Shown in pieces: positions 34,201-41,628 of a stretch of 64,000 nucleotides of DNA (positions within the stretch are counted from its first letter, which is position 1; every line of letters starts with the position of its first letter). The notes under the pieces were generated by a model. It made no database searches and was not told where the DNA came from. It saw only the letters and a program-made list of their open reading frames with translations. Location: assembly GCA_003818205.1 (NCBI GenBank), contig RPRQ01000002.1, forward strand, positions 62,001 through 126,000, in the 5' to 3' direction. The translations under genes and the position numbers were made by a program. This DNA is from Bacteroidales bacterium. GTDB taxonomy: Bacteria; Bacteroidota; Bacteroidia; Bacteroidales; Tenuifilaceae.

Positions 34201-34361
34201 TGCTTTAGGTAAATGGTTACCTGCTCAGAGCTGAACTCGTTTTCGAGATAGGCCTCAACCACCTCCCTTGCATAGGGCGATATTCCATTGCGATCCACAT
34301 CAACCACATTGGCAAAAAGTTGTATTAACGCCTTTAAAATCGATTCATTCATAAGCATCAA
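31236..34361 (-). CDS. ABCG-type ABC transporter, fused ATPase and membrane domains with N-terminal extension
   Basis: 1041 residues in one chain. An N-terminal TerB-like helical region (about 1-65) and a regulatory region precede the ATPase (about 255-475): Walker A 'GIMGGSGVGKSTL' near residue 290, signature 'ISGGQRKRLNIAIELL', Walker B 'ILFVDEPTSGL'. Then a cysteine pair 'CLTCGN' and an ABC-2/ABCG membrane domain (about 570-800) followed by a long soluble insert and a last membrane helix near the C-terminus. The half-transporter layout (ATPase first, membrane second) is that of the ABCG/White family; likely works as a dimer. Substrate unknown. Transcribed alone. Confidence 0.88.
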   Translation of the reverse strand: MMLMNESILKALIQLFANVVDVDRNGISPYAREVVEAYLENEFSSEQVTIYLKQFDSYLSLYHPPDIQQQSSDTYNYPISERISEICSNINNEFEQHQKVWLILQLIEFIGDSRFDSPNKLDFIKSVAVQFNISEFEFNNGKDFILCQDSSCIPWNGQILLIDGNKDNPIPEIKHLYNEKIRGQVFVLHIASTNTFLVKYFGENDLFLNSRNLKPGRAYIFGAGGVIRNQRINPIYYSKIASAFIQDMNKAFITLNAYNIEYKHKGSTDGIHPFTFGVHSGQLIGIMGGSGVGKSTLINILNGNLKPADGSIIINGYDLHKDKRDLEGLIGYVPQDDLLIEELTVYQNLYFSACLCFSKFTDSQIRELVDKTILDFDLLEARDLKVGDPINKFISGGQRKRLNIAIELLREPGILFVDEPTSGLSSMDSERVILMLKKQTFKGKIVFANIHQPSSDIFKLFDKIIVLDHGGRVIYQGNPMGAVVYFKRIAHYLKAEESECLTCGNVNTEQILRIVEARVVNEYGKLTRKRKRSAQDWYELYKKTIESKIVLMNCDAKSPLPQSGFSIPSRKRQMWIFFKRNLFSKMVNKQFMYISLVAAPLLAIILGFFTKFIGGTVNNPNEYIFSNNDNIPSYLFMSVVATLFLGLTISAEDIIRDRKVRQRERFLNLSYFSYINSKVLVLIIFSAIQSFLFVIVGNSILEIQGMLFSHWLILFSTAVCANLMGLNISAALNSVVAIYVMIPLILVPQLLFSGVIVNYNKLHKTISNPEVVPFLGDVMLSRWSYEALCVHQFSSNEFEKEFFSYNKELSTSTYYASFLIPKIQILLDESLKDIILNKRTPHTLHNLKVVQNEVALLSRDYPIKDLNYPDTSSLNPNGVSLESIHYVKDVLNRLRNHFNALFQRVNQEKDAHYEELAKRLGGDNAVYKLSLKYNNKALNNLLLNTNELTKVEEVGDRLIRRYNPIYASPTTINGRANLFAPEKRYGSLSIPTFWFNTMAIWFMSFVFYLFLWFNILRMISSYMERFKFRRLARRIARYIPR

Positions 34362-34472
34362 AAAAGCAATTCAAAAATAGGCTTTTTAGTTGTATAAAAA
34401 ACCCATTAAAATCACATCAATACTTTTTTAATTAACCAATTATCAACAAATATATTCTGGATTTCTTATTTT

Positions 34473-34488
34473 GTGTTAGCAGTAAGCC
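34473..34488 (-). repeat. Left flank repeat of the ImmA-PIN cassette
   Basis: Read on the minus strand this is GGCTTACTGCTAACAC; the right flank at 36295-36309 reads GGCCTACTGCTACAC on the plus strand. One substitution and one missing base, so the two are inverted repeats bracketing the gene pair. Confidence 0.65.
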
Positions 34489-34518
34489 TATTTTGACGAT
34501 GGGAAAGTAATTTACGAA

Positions 34519-34550
34519 TTGAAAAGTGACTGATAAATAATATATATTTG
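34519..34550 (+). promoter_or_regulatory. Promoter of the ImmA-PIN pair
   Basis: TTG (34519-34521), 21-bp spacer, TATATTTG (34543-34550): both Bacteroidota elements at proper spacing. The transcript should begin near 34557, only about 14 nt before the TTG start codon. Confidence 0.65.
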
Positions 34551-34570
34551 CATAAACAACTAAATTTAGA

Positions 34571-35728
34571 TTGAACGTTACATATATAAATATCAATCGT
34601 TTAAATCATTTACTGAAACTTTATAAGTTATCAGGTAAGGAACTATTATCCATTCTTAATCAAGGTAGAAAAAAAAGTATTTCTGAGAATGATATTTTTG
34701 GAAGTCACATAAAAATAAGCATACTTAAGAAAATAGACGAACTATTTAACAAAGGATTAAGTTACTATATCGACACCAAAGACCCTAAAGAATCAAAAGA
34801 AGAAAGTATTTTCTTTAGAAAAGATAAGTTTAATGCTGAGTTAAGTTTTGGTGCAAAACAAATTGTTACTCATTTTGAAGAAGAAAATATTGCATTTTCT
34901 GCTTTGTCTAAATTAGCAGATTTTGAAACTGAAAGAAAACTTCCTTTCTATTCAATAAACAATGACCCACAAAAAGTAGCTCAAGAAATTCGTAAAATTT
35001 TGTATCCAAACTTCCATAAGGATAGAAGGACATTTTTAAAATCATTAATAAATAAATTTTCAGAACATAAAATTTTGGTTTTTGAATTTATTGAAACATG
35101 GAACAAAAAAGAAAAAGCAAATATTAATGGTTTTTATTTAACCCCAAGTACCATTGTTTTAAAAAGACAGAAATCTTATAGACGTGAGATATTTACTTTA
35201 ATTCATGAATTAGGTCACTACCTGCTTAACATTGAAGAAATTGACGAAAAAATCGGAGATGATTATATAACTTATGAAGGGTTAGATAAAATTGAAAAAT
35301 GGTGTAATGATTTTGCATATTATTTTCTAATTGGTGATATGAATTCCCTTATCACTAGCATGGATAGAGCTTCCGCAAATAATGACTATCACCATGAACT
35401 AGTCAAACAAATTTCTGAAAAAACTAATCTGAGTGAGTACGCACTATTTACTAGATTAAGAATTATTGATAAAATTTCATACAATGATTATCAATTAGTG
35501 AAAACTGAATTTGAGGATAAGTATCGTGAAAATGAGGAAAAGCTAAAGAAACAAAGAGAACTTGATAAATTAGAAGGTAAGAAAGCAAAAGGAATTGCTG
35601 CAAAACCCATCCATTCACAGTTATATTTAAACACTATGCAATCTGCATTAATTGAAGGTGTAATTGGTGAATATGAATTTTGCAGGCGTCTAAATGTTAA
35701 ACCTGAAAATATTTACAAATATTTATAA
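34571..35728 (+). CDS. XRE/ImmA-IrrE family protein: HTH plus Zn metallopeptidase (TTG start)
   Basis: 385 residues. An N-terminal helix-turn-helix-like region (about 1-65, 'LNHLLKLYKLSGKELLSIL') precedes an ImmA/IrrE peptidase domain with zinc motif HELGH (His212, Glu213, His216) in 'IFTLIHELGHYLLNIEEID'. A TTG start is chosen because an in-frame stop lies at 34553 and the first internal Met is beyond the catalytic site. The last ~70 residues are lysine-rich. ImmA/IrrE proteins cleave repressors or act as antitoxin-like regulators; XRE-ImmA proteins are predicted partners of PIN toxins. The stop is directly followed by the PIN ATG. More AT-rich than its neighbours. Confidence 0.85.
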   Translation: MNVTYININRLNHLLKLYKLSGKELLSILNQGRKKSISENDIFGSHIKISILKKIDELFNKGLSYYIDTKDPKESKEESIFFRKDKFNAELSFGAKQIVTHFEEENIAFSALSKLADFETERKLPFYSINNDPQKVAQEIRKILYPNFHKDRRTFLKSLINKFSEHKILVFEFIETWNKKEKANINGFYLTPSTIVLKRQKSYRREIFTLIHELGHYLLNIEEIDEKIGDDYITYEGLDKIEKWCNDFAYYFLIGDMNSLITSMDRASANNDYHHELVKQISEKTNLSEYALFTRLRIIDKISYNDYQLVKTEFEDKYRENEEKLKKQRELDKLEGKKAKGIAAKPIHSQLYLNTMQSALIEGVIGEYEFCRRLNVKPENIYKYL

Positions 35729-36286
35729 ATGAGAGTAGTAATAGACACAAGTTCATTATTGGCTTTGGTACGTTACTACTTACCATTTGACAAGGATAAT
35801 TTATTAAAGAATCTTTTAATAAAAAAAGTTGAAAATAAAGAAATTGTTATACTTGATAAAGTTGCAATTGAATCAAAAAGAACAGCAAGAGGCGTTATTG
35901 TAGAAAAACTTGAATTTATTGAAGATAAGAAAAACCAAATTAAAACAGATACCTTATTGCCCGAAGTGAGTTTTCTAAGAGATTTGGAAAATAGACTTTG
36001 TTATGCTGCTAGAAAAAATATTTTAACTGATATACAGTTTGATAATAGAAAAAAGGAATTTCTTGAATCCGCCGATGCAAAATTGATTCTTTTCTGTCTT
36101 ACCAACAAAGACCAATTAGGTCTTGATAAAACAATTGTAGTTACTGAAGAAACCAAAGCAGATAACGATAATAAAGTTTTTAAAAAACTACCTGAATTAT
36201 GCAGTTTACTTGGTATTGACCATTGTAATATAACCGTTTTACTAAAAAACCACTACAATTTAAAACTTAGTGAATACTTGATTTAA
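35729..36286 (+). CDS. PIN-domain putative ribonuclease (DUF4411-like), toxin candidate
   Basis: 185 residues. The N-terminal 'MRVVIDTSSLLALVRYY' carries the first PIN acidic residue (Asp6); further acidic positions fall in 'LDKVAIE', 'SADAKLILFCL' and 'IVVTEETK', matching the PIN pattern of a Mg-dependent RNase and the 'VVTEE' strand of DUF4411 proteins. The ATG is directly adjacent to the TAA of the ImmA gene with no gap, so the two are translated together. By analogy with XRE-ImmA/PIN pairs this is the toxin and the upstream protein the antitoxin or activator; not proven here. A terminator follows 39 bp on. Confidence 0.75.
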   Translation: MRVVIDTSSLLALVRYYLPFDKDNLLKNLLIKKVENKEIVILDKVAIESKRTARGVIVEKLEFIEDKKNQIKTDTLLPEVSFLRDLENRLCYAARKNILTDIQFDNRKKEFLESADAKLILFCLTNKDQLGLDKTIVVTEETKADNDNKVFKKLPELCSLLGIDHCNITVLLKNHYNLKLSEYLI

Positions 36287-36294
36287 TTAAAAAA

Positions 36295-36444
36295 GGCCTA
36301 CTGCTACACGTGCTAAAAATAATAGAGGTTTTGATGTAAAAACCTCATTTTTATTACCTTTAAATTAGATTTTACCGTGGAATAGATTTGTAGGTTTTAA
36401 CTCCCCTACAATTTTTAGCACGAAACCGCTATAAGCATGTTAAC
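36295..36444. repeat. Imperfect palindrome at the right end of the ImmA-PIN cassette
   Basis: Begins GGCCTACTGCTACAC (inverted match to 34473-34488). CGTGCTAAAAAT (36309-36320) is perfectly complementary to ATTTTTAGCACG (36411-36422). The right arm runs on as GAAACCGCTATAAGCATGTTAAC (36422-36444). Overall length and symmetry are similar to an attC-like recombination site, but the integron core consensus is not matched. Confidence 0.6.
36325..36355 (+). terminator. Intrinsic terminator after the PIN gene
   Basis: GAGGTTTT (36325-36332) pairs with AAAACCTC (36339-36346), 6-nt loop, followed by ATTTTTATT. It lies inside the larger palindrome. Confidence 0.7.
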
Positions 36445-36617
36445 TATTCCATACTAATTGTCTTAAAATTAATAAATCAATTATGTTTACAGAAAACTTA
36501 TTATTCAATCTAAACTTACTACATATCAATAATTTGAGCATAAAATATAGATTTAATGGATTCAAGGGGTATTCAACGAATACCTAAAAAATATATATTT
36601 ACAAAAAAAGAGTTTTA

Positions 36618-38702
36618 ATGGAATCCGTCTTATATCACCTACCCATTACAGAACCTGTTATTATCTTCGGAACTATTCTTTTTGTAATTCTAACCGTTCC
36701 CATGCTCTTTACTCGCCTCAAAATACCTGGAATCATAGGGCTGATCCTTTCAGGAATGATTTTGGGTCCATCCGGTTTTAACATTATTGCTAGTAAGGGA
36801 AGTATTGAACTTCTTGGAACAGTCGGATTGATGTATTTGATGTTTCTTGCAGGTTTAGAGCTCGATATGCATACATTCTCCCAATCGAGAAAAAAAAGTA
36901 TCATTTTCGGTACATTAACCTTTACCGTTCCTATAGTAATTGGCTATATTGTCTGCATCTGGGTATTAGGGTTCAATCAGATTGCTTCGCTGCTTATTGC
37001 GAGTATGTTCTCAACGCATACGCTAATCTCCTATCCAATTATAAGCCGCTTTAGGATTACAAAAATAGAACCTGTTAGCGTAGCAATTGGTGGTACTATT
37101 ATTACAGATACACTTGTACTCCTTTTGCTTGTTGTTATTACAGCGCTGTTCAAAGGTAATTTAACCTATCTTTTCTGGGTAGGCCTCACCCTAAAAACCA
37201 TATTATACCTAGGCTTCATACTATTTATCTTTCCATTAATAGGTAAATGGTTTTTTAGAAATATAACAGGAGAGCCCATTTCTCAATATGTTTTTGTTAT
37301 AACAATGGTTTTTGTTGCCGGTGGATTGGCAAAAATTGCGGGCATTGAACCGATTATTGGAGCGTTCTTAGCCGGTATTACATTTAATCGGCAAATACCG
37401 AGGTCATCAACCCTAATGAATAGAATTGAGTTTATCGGTAACGCTCTATTTATACCATTCTTCCTAATTTTCGTGGGTATGTTTATCGACCTCCGAGTAT
37501 TTCTAAGCGGTTGGGAATCGATTAAGGATGCAATAGTGCTTATAGCTGTAGCCCTTACCACGAAATGGTTGGCAGCATATATAACCCAAAAAATATTTCT
37601 TTACAAAAGCGTTTATAGAAAACTGATTTATGGGTTAAGTAGTTCACATGCCGCAGCAACCATTGCGGTAATCCTTATCGGTTACCAAATGGGCATAATC
37701 GATACTAACGTGCTGAATGCCACTATTATTCTAATACTTGTGACATGCATGGTTAGCTCATTTGTAACAGAACATGCTTCAAGACAACTCGTTGTACTTG
37801 AAAAACCCTTAGAGCAGGTAACTGTGACTAAAGAAAGAATATTAGTACCCATCTCAAACCCTGAAACCATCGATATTCTTTTAGAGTTTGCCAATTATCT
37901 GAAAACACACCACAGCCAGGATCCCATCTATACGCTAATGGTTGTAAAGGATGAAAACGACGTTGCATCATCTAAAGCACTTATGAATAGAGCCATAGAA
38001 GTTGGTACAGAGTCAGACTACAAGGTTGAAACAGCCACACGGGTTGATGTAAATATTACCTCGGGTATTATTAGAGCGAGTAAAGAACTATTGATCTCTG
38101 ATATTGTTATGGGATGGCGAGGTAACTTTAGCCCCAAACAATGGATTTTTGGCACAATGCTTGAAAACTTACTCACAGAAATAAGACAACCAATCTATGT
38201 CGTTGGGTTTAAGCAGCCACTAAACACGTTGAATCAGATTTATGCGCTTATACCCCCGTTTGCTGAATATGAAACAGGATTCCATCATTGGTTAAACGCG
38301 TTAAAGAACCTATCGGTTCAAACAAATTCAAGGCTTAGATTCCTAATCGAAACGAATAGCCTCGACAATTTTCGTATTGCCCTTGATCGAAGTAAGATCA
38401 AACTTAACTATTCAGTTGATGAATTAGGTAATTGGGATGATTTCTTTAAACCAACCTTCGAACTACCTGAAAACACGTTACTATTTCTATTAAGCGCACG
38501 TAAAGGTTCAATCTCATACTCTCCAAAACTCGATGGTATTCCAAGTAGTATATCTAAACGCTTTAAAGGGGAGAGTTTTGTCATTGTTTATCCGTCTCAG
38601 GTTAAACTCACCTCTGTTGACCTACGCTCATTCCTAACTGGTTCAGGGCAACTTGCTGTCGATGAAAACCCAACGATTCTTAGCAAAAAGATCAATAGCT
38701 AG
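36618..38702 (+). CDS. CPA2-type cation/proton antiporter with C-terminal universal-stress-like domain
   Basis: 694 residues. Residues 1-390 form about 12 membrane helices with the Na/H exchanger signature ('PGIIGLILSGMILGPSGFNI', 'GTVGLMYLMFLAGLELDM', 'GLAKIAGIEPIIGAFLAGIT'). From about 400 on the chain is soluble with two USP-like repeats ('KERILVPISNPETIDILLEFANYL', 'DIVMGWRG', 'GFKQPLNTLNQIYALIPPF'), usual for antiporters regulated by nucleotide. Moves Na+ or K+ against protons across the inner membrane. A near-consensus box TATATTTA (36594-36601) lies before the start. Confidence 0.92.
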   Translation: MESVLYHLPITEPVIIFGTILFVILTVPMLFTRLKIPGIIGLILSGMILGPSGFNIIASKGSIELLGTVGLMYLMFLAGLELDMHTFSQSRKKSIIFGTLTFTVPIVIGYIVCIWVLGFNQIASLLIASMFSTHTLISYPIISRFRITKIEPVSVAIGGTIITDTLVLLLLVVITALFKGNLTYLFWVGLTLKTILYLGFILFIFPLIGKWFFRNITGEPISQYVFVITMVFVAGGLAKIAGIEPIIGAFLAGITFNRQIPRSSTLMNRIEFIGNALFIPFFLIFVGMFIDLRVFLSGWESIKDAIVLIAVALTTKWLAAYITQKIFLYKSVYRKLIYGLSSSHAAATIAVILIGYQMGIIDTNVLNATIILILVTCMVSSFVTEHASRQLVVLEKPLEQVTVTKERILVPISNPETIDILLEFANYLKTHHSQDPIYTLMVVKDENDVASSKALMNRAIEVGTESDYKVETATRVDVNITSGIIRASKELLISDIVMGWRGNFSPKQWIFGTMLENLLTEIRQPIYVVGFKQPLNTLNQIYALIPPFAEYETGFHHWLNALKNLSVQTNSRLRFLIETNSLDNFRIALDRSKIKLNYSVDELGNWDDFFKPTFELPENTLLFLLSARKGSISYSPKLDGIPSSISKRFKGESFVIVYPSQVKLTSVDLRSFLTGSGQLAVDENPTILSKKINS

Positions 38703-38820
38703 CACTTCCTATCAATGCTTGATTAATATATATGATACTGTATTTCATACGAATAGAATTCTTAGTCTATTAATAATAAATAAGTTACAATCTTGATTTA
38801 CAATTATTCACCATCGTATG

Positions 38821-38895
38821 CCTGCCTGTCGGCAGACAGGGAACACCCATGGTTTTGTTCATTGGTGTTTGTGTAATGACCATTACATGGGTGTT
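38821..38895. repeat. GCCTGCC palindrome followed by a long hairpin between convergent genes
   Basis: CCTGCCTGTCGGCAGACAGG (38821-38840) is identical to the core in the tRNA fragment. Directly after it AACACCCATG (38842-38851) pairs with CATGGGTGTT (38886-38895) around a 34-nt loop. Placed between convergent antiporter and MFS genes, so it may end transcription, but a T-run is lacking. Confidence 0.65.
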
Positions 38896-38907
38896 TCAAT
38901 TACTTAT

Positions 38908-40074
38908 TCAACATCTATTTTGATATTGCTTATATGAATAGAGTATAAATAGCAATAAGGCAGATACAATAATTGATGAGCTAATAAAAAAGGTTTTACC
39001 CAAACCAATTTTGTCTGATATAAAACCCGTAAAAATCATACCTAATCCAATTCCTAGATCGAAACTAGTGAAATAAGTTGAATTTGCAGCACCTCTCCTT
39101 TCGGGAGGAACAAGGTTATTGACCATTGCCTGAAAGGTAGGCATAATGATTCCAAAACCAAGCCCTAGAAGTACAGCCGAAGAATGGAAGCCCCACGTAT
39201 TCTGCAAGAAGAATAGTATTGGAAAACCAAGTGTTAATAGAATAGCACCAATAATCACAATTCGAAATGGACCAACCCTATCGAATACTGTTCCGCTAAA
39301 GAATCGCGAAACGGCTATACCACCAGCAAGAAGTAAAAAGAATAATCCGCTATTCGCTACCCCGAGCTCTTTTCCATAGATTGCGGCAAACGAAAGTATT
39401 CCACCATATGTAATGGTAATTAGTAATACGTTTAATGATATGGGAATTGATGTCTTTTCAATCAATCTTCTCATCGAAAAGGATTGATTATTGGGTAAAG
39501 GTTTGTATATCGGGAAACGAATACTCATGGCCAAAATTAATCCGAGAATACTTACAATTGCTGCTGACATAAAAACCCAATAATAATCAACTTTACTCAG
39601 AATAGTTAAGGCAATCAATGGCCCAATGGCCATAGCAATGGTCATCGATAATCCGAATAGACTAATCCCCTCGCCCCTTCTCGATACAGGAATAAAATCT
39701 ACCGCAATGGTTGAACCCGTGGTTGACAATGAGCCCCATGTTAATCCGTGTAAGAACCTAATGATAATCATTAAACCAATTGAGATAGCAAATATATACC
39801 CAATGAATAATGAAGAAAAAACAATGAATGATAGTAGATAGATAAGCCTTCGACCAATAGAATCAATGGCATAGCCAACAAAAGGCCTGATGAGTAATGC
39901 TGAAATAGTGTAAAATGATAAAACTAAACCGACCTGACCTGAAGTTGCCCCCAAAGTCTCTTTAAGGTAAAGTGGAAGCGTTGGTAAAAGAAAGTAAAAC
40001 GCTATAGCCATCAATAGGTTAGCAATACCAATGAATGTAAAATTTCGAGTCCACAACCTATCATCCTTTACCAT
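38908..40074 (-). CDS. Major facilitator superfamily permease
   Basis: 388 residues with 12 hydrophobic helices. 'GYAIDSIGRRLIYLLS' (loop 2-3, the MFS D-x-x-G-R-R motif) and 'GTVFDRVGPFRIVIIG' (loop 8-9 repeat) identify the fold. Resembles drug/sugar efflux subfamilies. Inner membrane; substrate unknown. Transcribed alone and divergent from rocD. Confidence 0.9.
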   Translation of the reverse strand: MVKDDRLWTRNFTFIGIANLLMAIAFYFLLPTLPLYLKETLGATSGQVGLVLSFYTISALLIRPFVGYAIDSIGRRLIYLLSFIVFSSLFIGYIFAISIGLMIIIRFLHGLTWGSLSTTGSTIAVDFIPVSRRGEGISLFGLSMTIAMAIGPLIALTILSKVDYYWVFMSAAIVSILGLILAMSIRFPIYKPLPNNQSFSMRRLIEKTSIPISLNVLLITITYGGILSFAAIYGKELGVANSGLFFLLLAGGIAVSRFFSGTVFDRVGPFRIVIIGAILLTLGFPILFFLQNTWGFHSSAVLLGLGFGIIMPTFQAMVNNLVPPERRGAANSTYFTSFDLGIGLGMIFTGFISDKIGLGKTFFISSSIIVSALLLFILYSYKQYQNRC

Positions 40075-40201
40075 ATTCCATAAATTTTCTCAAAAGTAAA
40101 TCATTATTAGCAGTATGGAAATGTTTAAGCAAAGAATCAACCCAAATAGTGAGTGAATAAAAAACCTGTTTCTTAACATGTTTTCATCAACAGCCTAAAT
40201 A

Positions 40202-40232
40202 TTTGAAAATTGGAAAACTAGCCTTAATCTTG
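40202..40232 (+). promoter_or_regulatory. Promoter of the ornithine aminotransferase gene
   Basis: TTTG (40202-40205), 19-bp spacer, TAATCTTG (40225-40232, one mismatch to TAnnTTTG). Confidence 0.55.
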
Positions 40233-40297
40233 TAGTCTATTAAACGATGGTTTTATATCATCCATTAAAATTGATAATTATCACTAAACTAAACAAT

Positions 40298-41518
40298 ATG
40301 AGCAAGATGACATCTAACGACTACATGGCAAGAGAGGGTAAGTATGGTGCACATAACTACCATCCACTACCTGTAGTTCTTGAAAAAGGCGAAGGAATTT
40401 TCCTTTGGGGCGTTGACGGTAAACGTTATTACGATTTTCTATCGGCTTATTCAGCAGTGAACCAAGGACATTGCCACCCAAAGATTGTTAAGGCTCTTTG
40501 CGATCAGGCACAAACTCTTACTCTTACATCAAGAGCTTTTTACAATAACGTTTTAGGTGAATACGAAGAATTCATAACAAAATACTTTGGTTATGATAAG
40601 GTATTGCCTATGAACACCGGTGCAGAAGCAGATGAAACTGCGCTTAAACTATGCCGTAAGTGGGCCTACACAAAGAAAGGGATTAAAGAAAATCAGGCAA
40701 AAATTATTGTTTGCGAGGATAACTTCCACGGTCGTACCATTACTATCGTTTCAATGTCAACCGATCCCGATTCATTCGGTGGTTTTGGTCCATTCACTCC
40801 AGGTTTCGTTAAAATACCTTACAATGATCTTGCTGCACTTGAGAGAGAACTTCAAGATCCTAACGTAGCTGGTTTCCTCGTTGAGCCAATCCAAGGTGAA
40901 GCAGGTGTATTCGTTCCAGCAGAAGGATATTTAAAGAAAGCATATGACCTTTGTAAAAAGCATAACGTTCTTTTCATCGCCGATGAGGTTCAAACAGGTA
41001 TTGCCCGTACCGGTAAGATGCTTGCTTGTGATCATGAAGGTGTTCATCCTGATATTCTAATTCTAGGAAAAGCCGTTTCTGGTGGTATTCTTCCAGTATC
41101 AGCAGTATTGGCAAATGACGAAATTATGCTTTGCATTAAACCAGGTGAGCATGGTTCAACATTTGGTGGTAACCCAGTGGCTTGTCGTGTTGCAATAGCA
41201 GCATTAAATGTAATTAAAGACGAAAAACTTGAGGAGAATGCTGAGAGAATGGGTAAAATTTTTCGTCAAGAGATGAGTTCAATTAAGAGTGATATGATTG
41301 AACTTGTGCGTGGTAAAGGTCTTCTTAACGCTATCGTGATTCGTAACAAACCAGGCAAAACCGCTTGGGATGTTTGTTTAGCAATGGCTGAAAAGGGAGT
41401 ACTTGCAAAACCAACACATGGTAATATCATCCGCTTTGCGCCTCCTTTAGTGATCAATGAGGCACAGCTAATGGATGCCATTAAATGTATTAAAGAAGCT
41501 TTTAAACTTTTTGAGTAA
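40298..41518 (+). CDS. rocD: Ornithine--oxo-acid transaminase
   Basis: 406 residues from the ATG at 40298 ('[21 protein letters not shown]'-type start); the frame is open from 40247, but that extension lies almost at the expected transcript start and has no family similarity. Class III PLP enzyme converting ornithine and 2-oxoglutarate to glutamate semialdehyde and glutamate. Seen: '[14 protein letters not shown]', 'FHGRTI', '[11 protein letters not shown]', '[15 protein letters not shown]', PLP lysine Lys258 in 'ILGKAVSGG', and '[17 protein letters not shown]'. Links arginine and proline metabolism. A terminator follows. Confidence 0.95.
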   Translation: MSKMTSNDYMAREGKYGAHNYHPLPVVLEKGEGIFLWGVDGKRYYDFLSAYSAVNQGHCHPKIVKALCDQAQTLTLTSRAFYNNVLGEYEEFITKYFGYDKVLPMNTGAEADETALKLCRKWAYTKKGIKENQAKIIVCEDNFHGRTITIVSMSTDPDSFGGFGPFTPGFVKIPYNDLAALERELQDPNVAGFLVEPIQGEAGVFVPAEGYLKKAYDLCKKHNVLFIADEVQTGIARTGKMLACDHEGVHPDILILGKAVSGGILPVSAVLANDEIMLCIKPGEHGSTFGGNPVACRVAIAALNVIKDEKLEENAERMGKIFRQEMSSIKSDMIELVRGKGLLNAIVIRNKPGKTAWDVCLAMAEKGVLAKPTHGNIIRFAPPLVINEAQLMDAIKCIKEAFKLFE

Positions 41519-41536
41519 ACTCTTGTTCAATAATTC

Positions 41537-41567
41537 AAAAGAGCTGCTAAATGGCAGCTCTTTTTTT
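41537..41567 (+). terminator. Intrinsic terminator of rocD
   Basis: GAGCTGC (41541-41547) pairs with GCAGCTC (41554-41560), extended by A/T pairs, then seven T residues. Confidence 0.88.
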
Positions 41568-41628
41568 AAACTATTTATACATTTCAAAATCTAAACCTTA
41601 CAATTTTGAAATCAAAAAATCTGAATAA

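Noticed and set aside
36295-36444. Calling the palindrome a true integron attC site
   Set aside because: The RYYYAAC/GTTRRRY core boxes do not fit and no integrase is present; kept only as 'attC-like'.
40247-40297. Upstream start for the ornithine aminotransferase
   Set aside because: Lies almost at the predicted transcription start and adds residues not found in the family.
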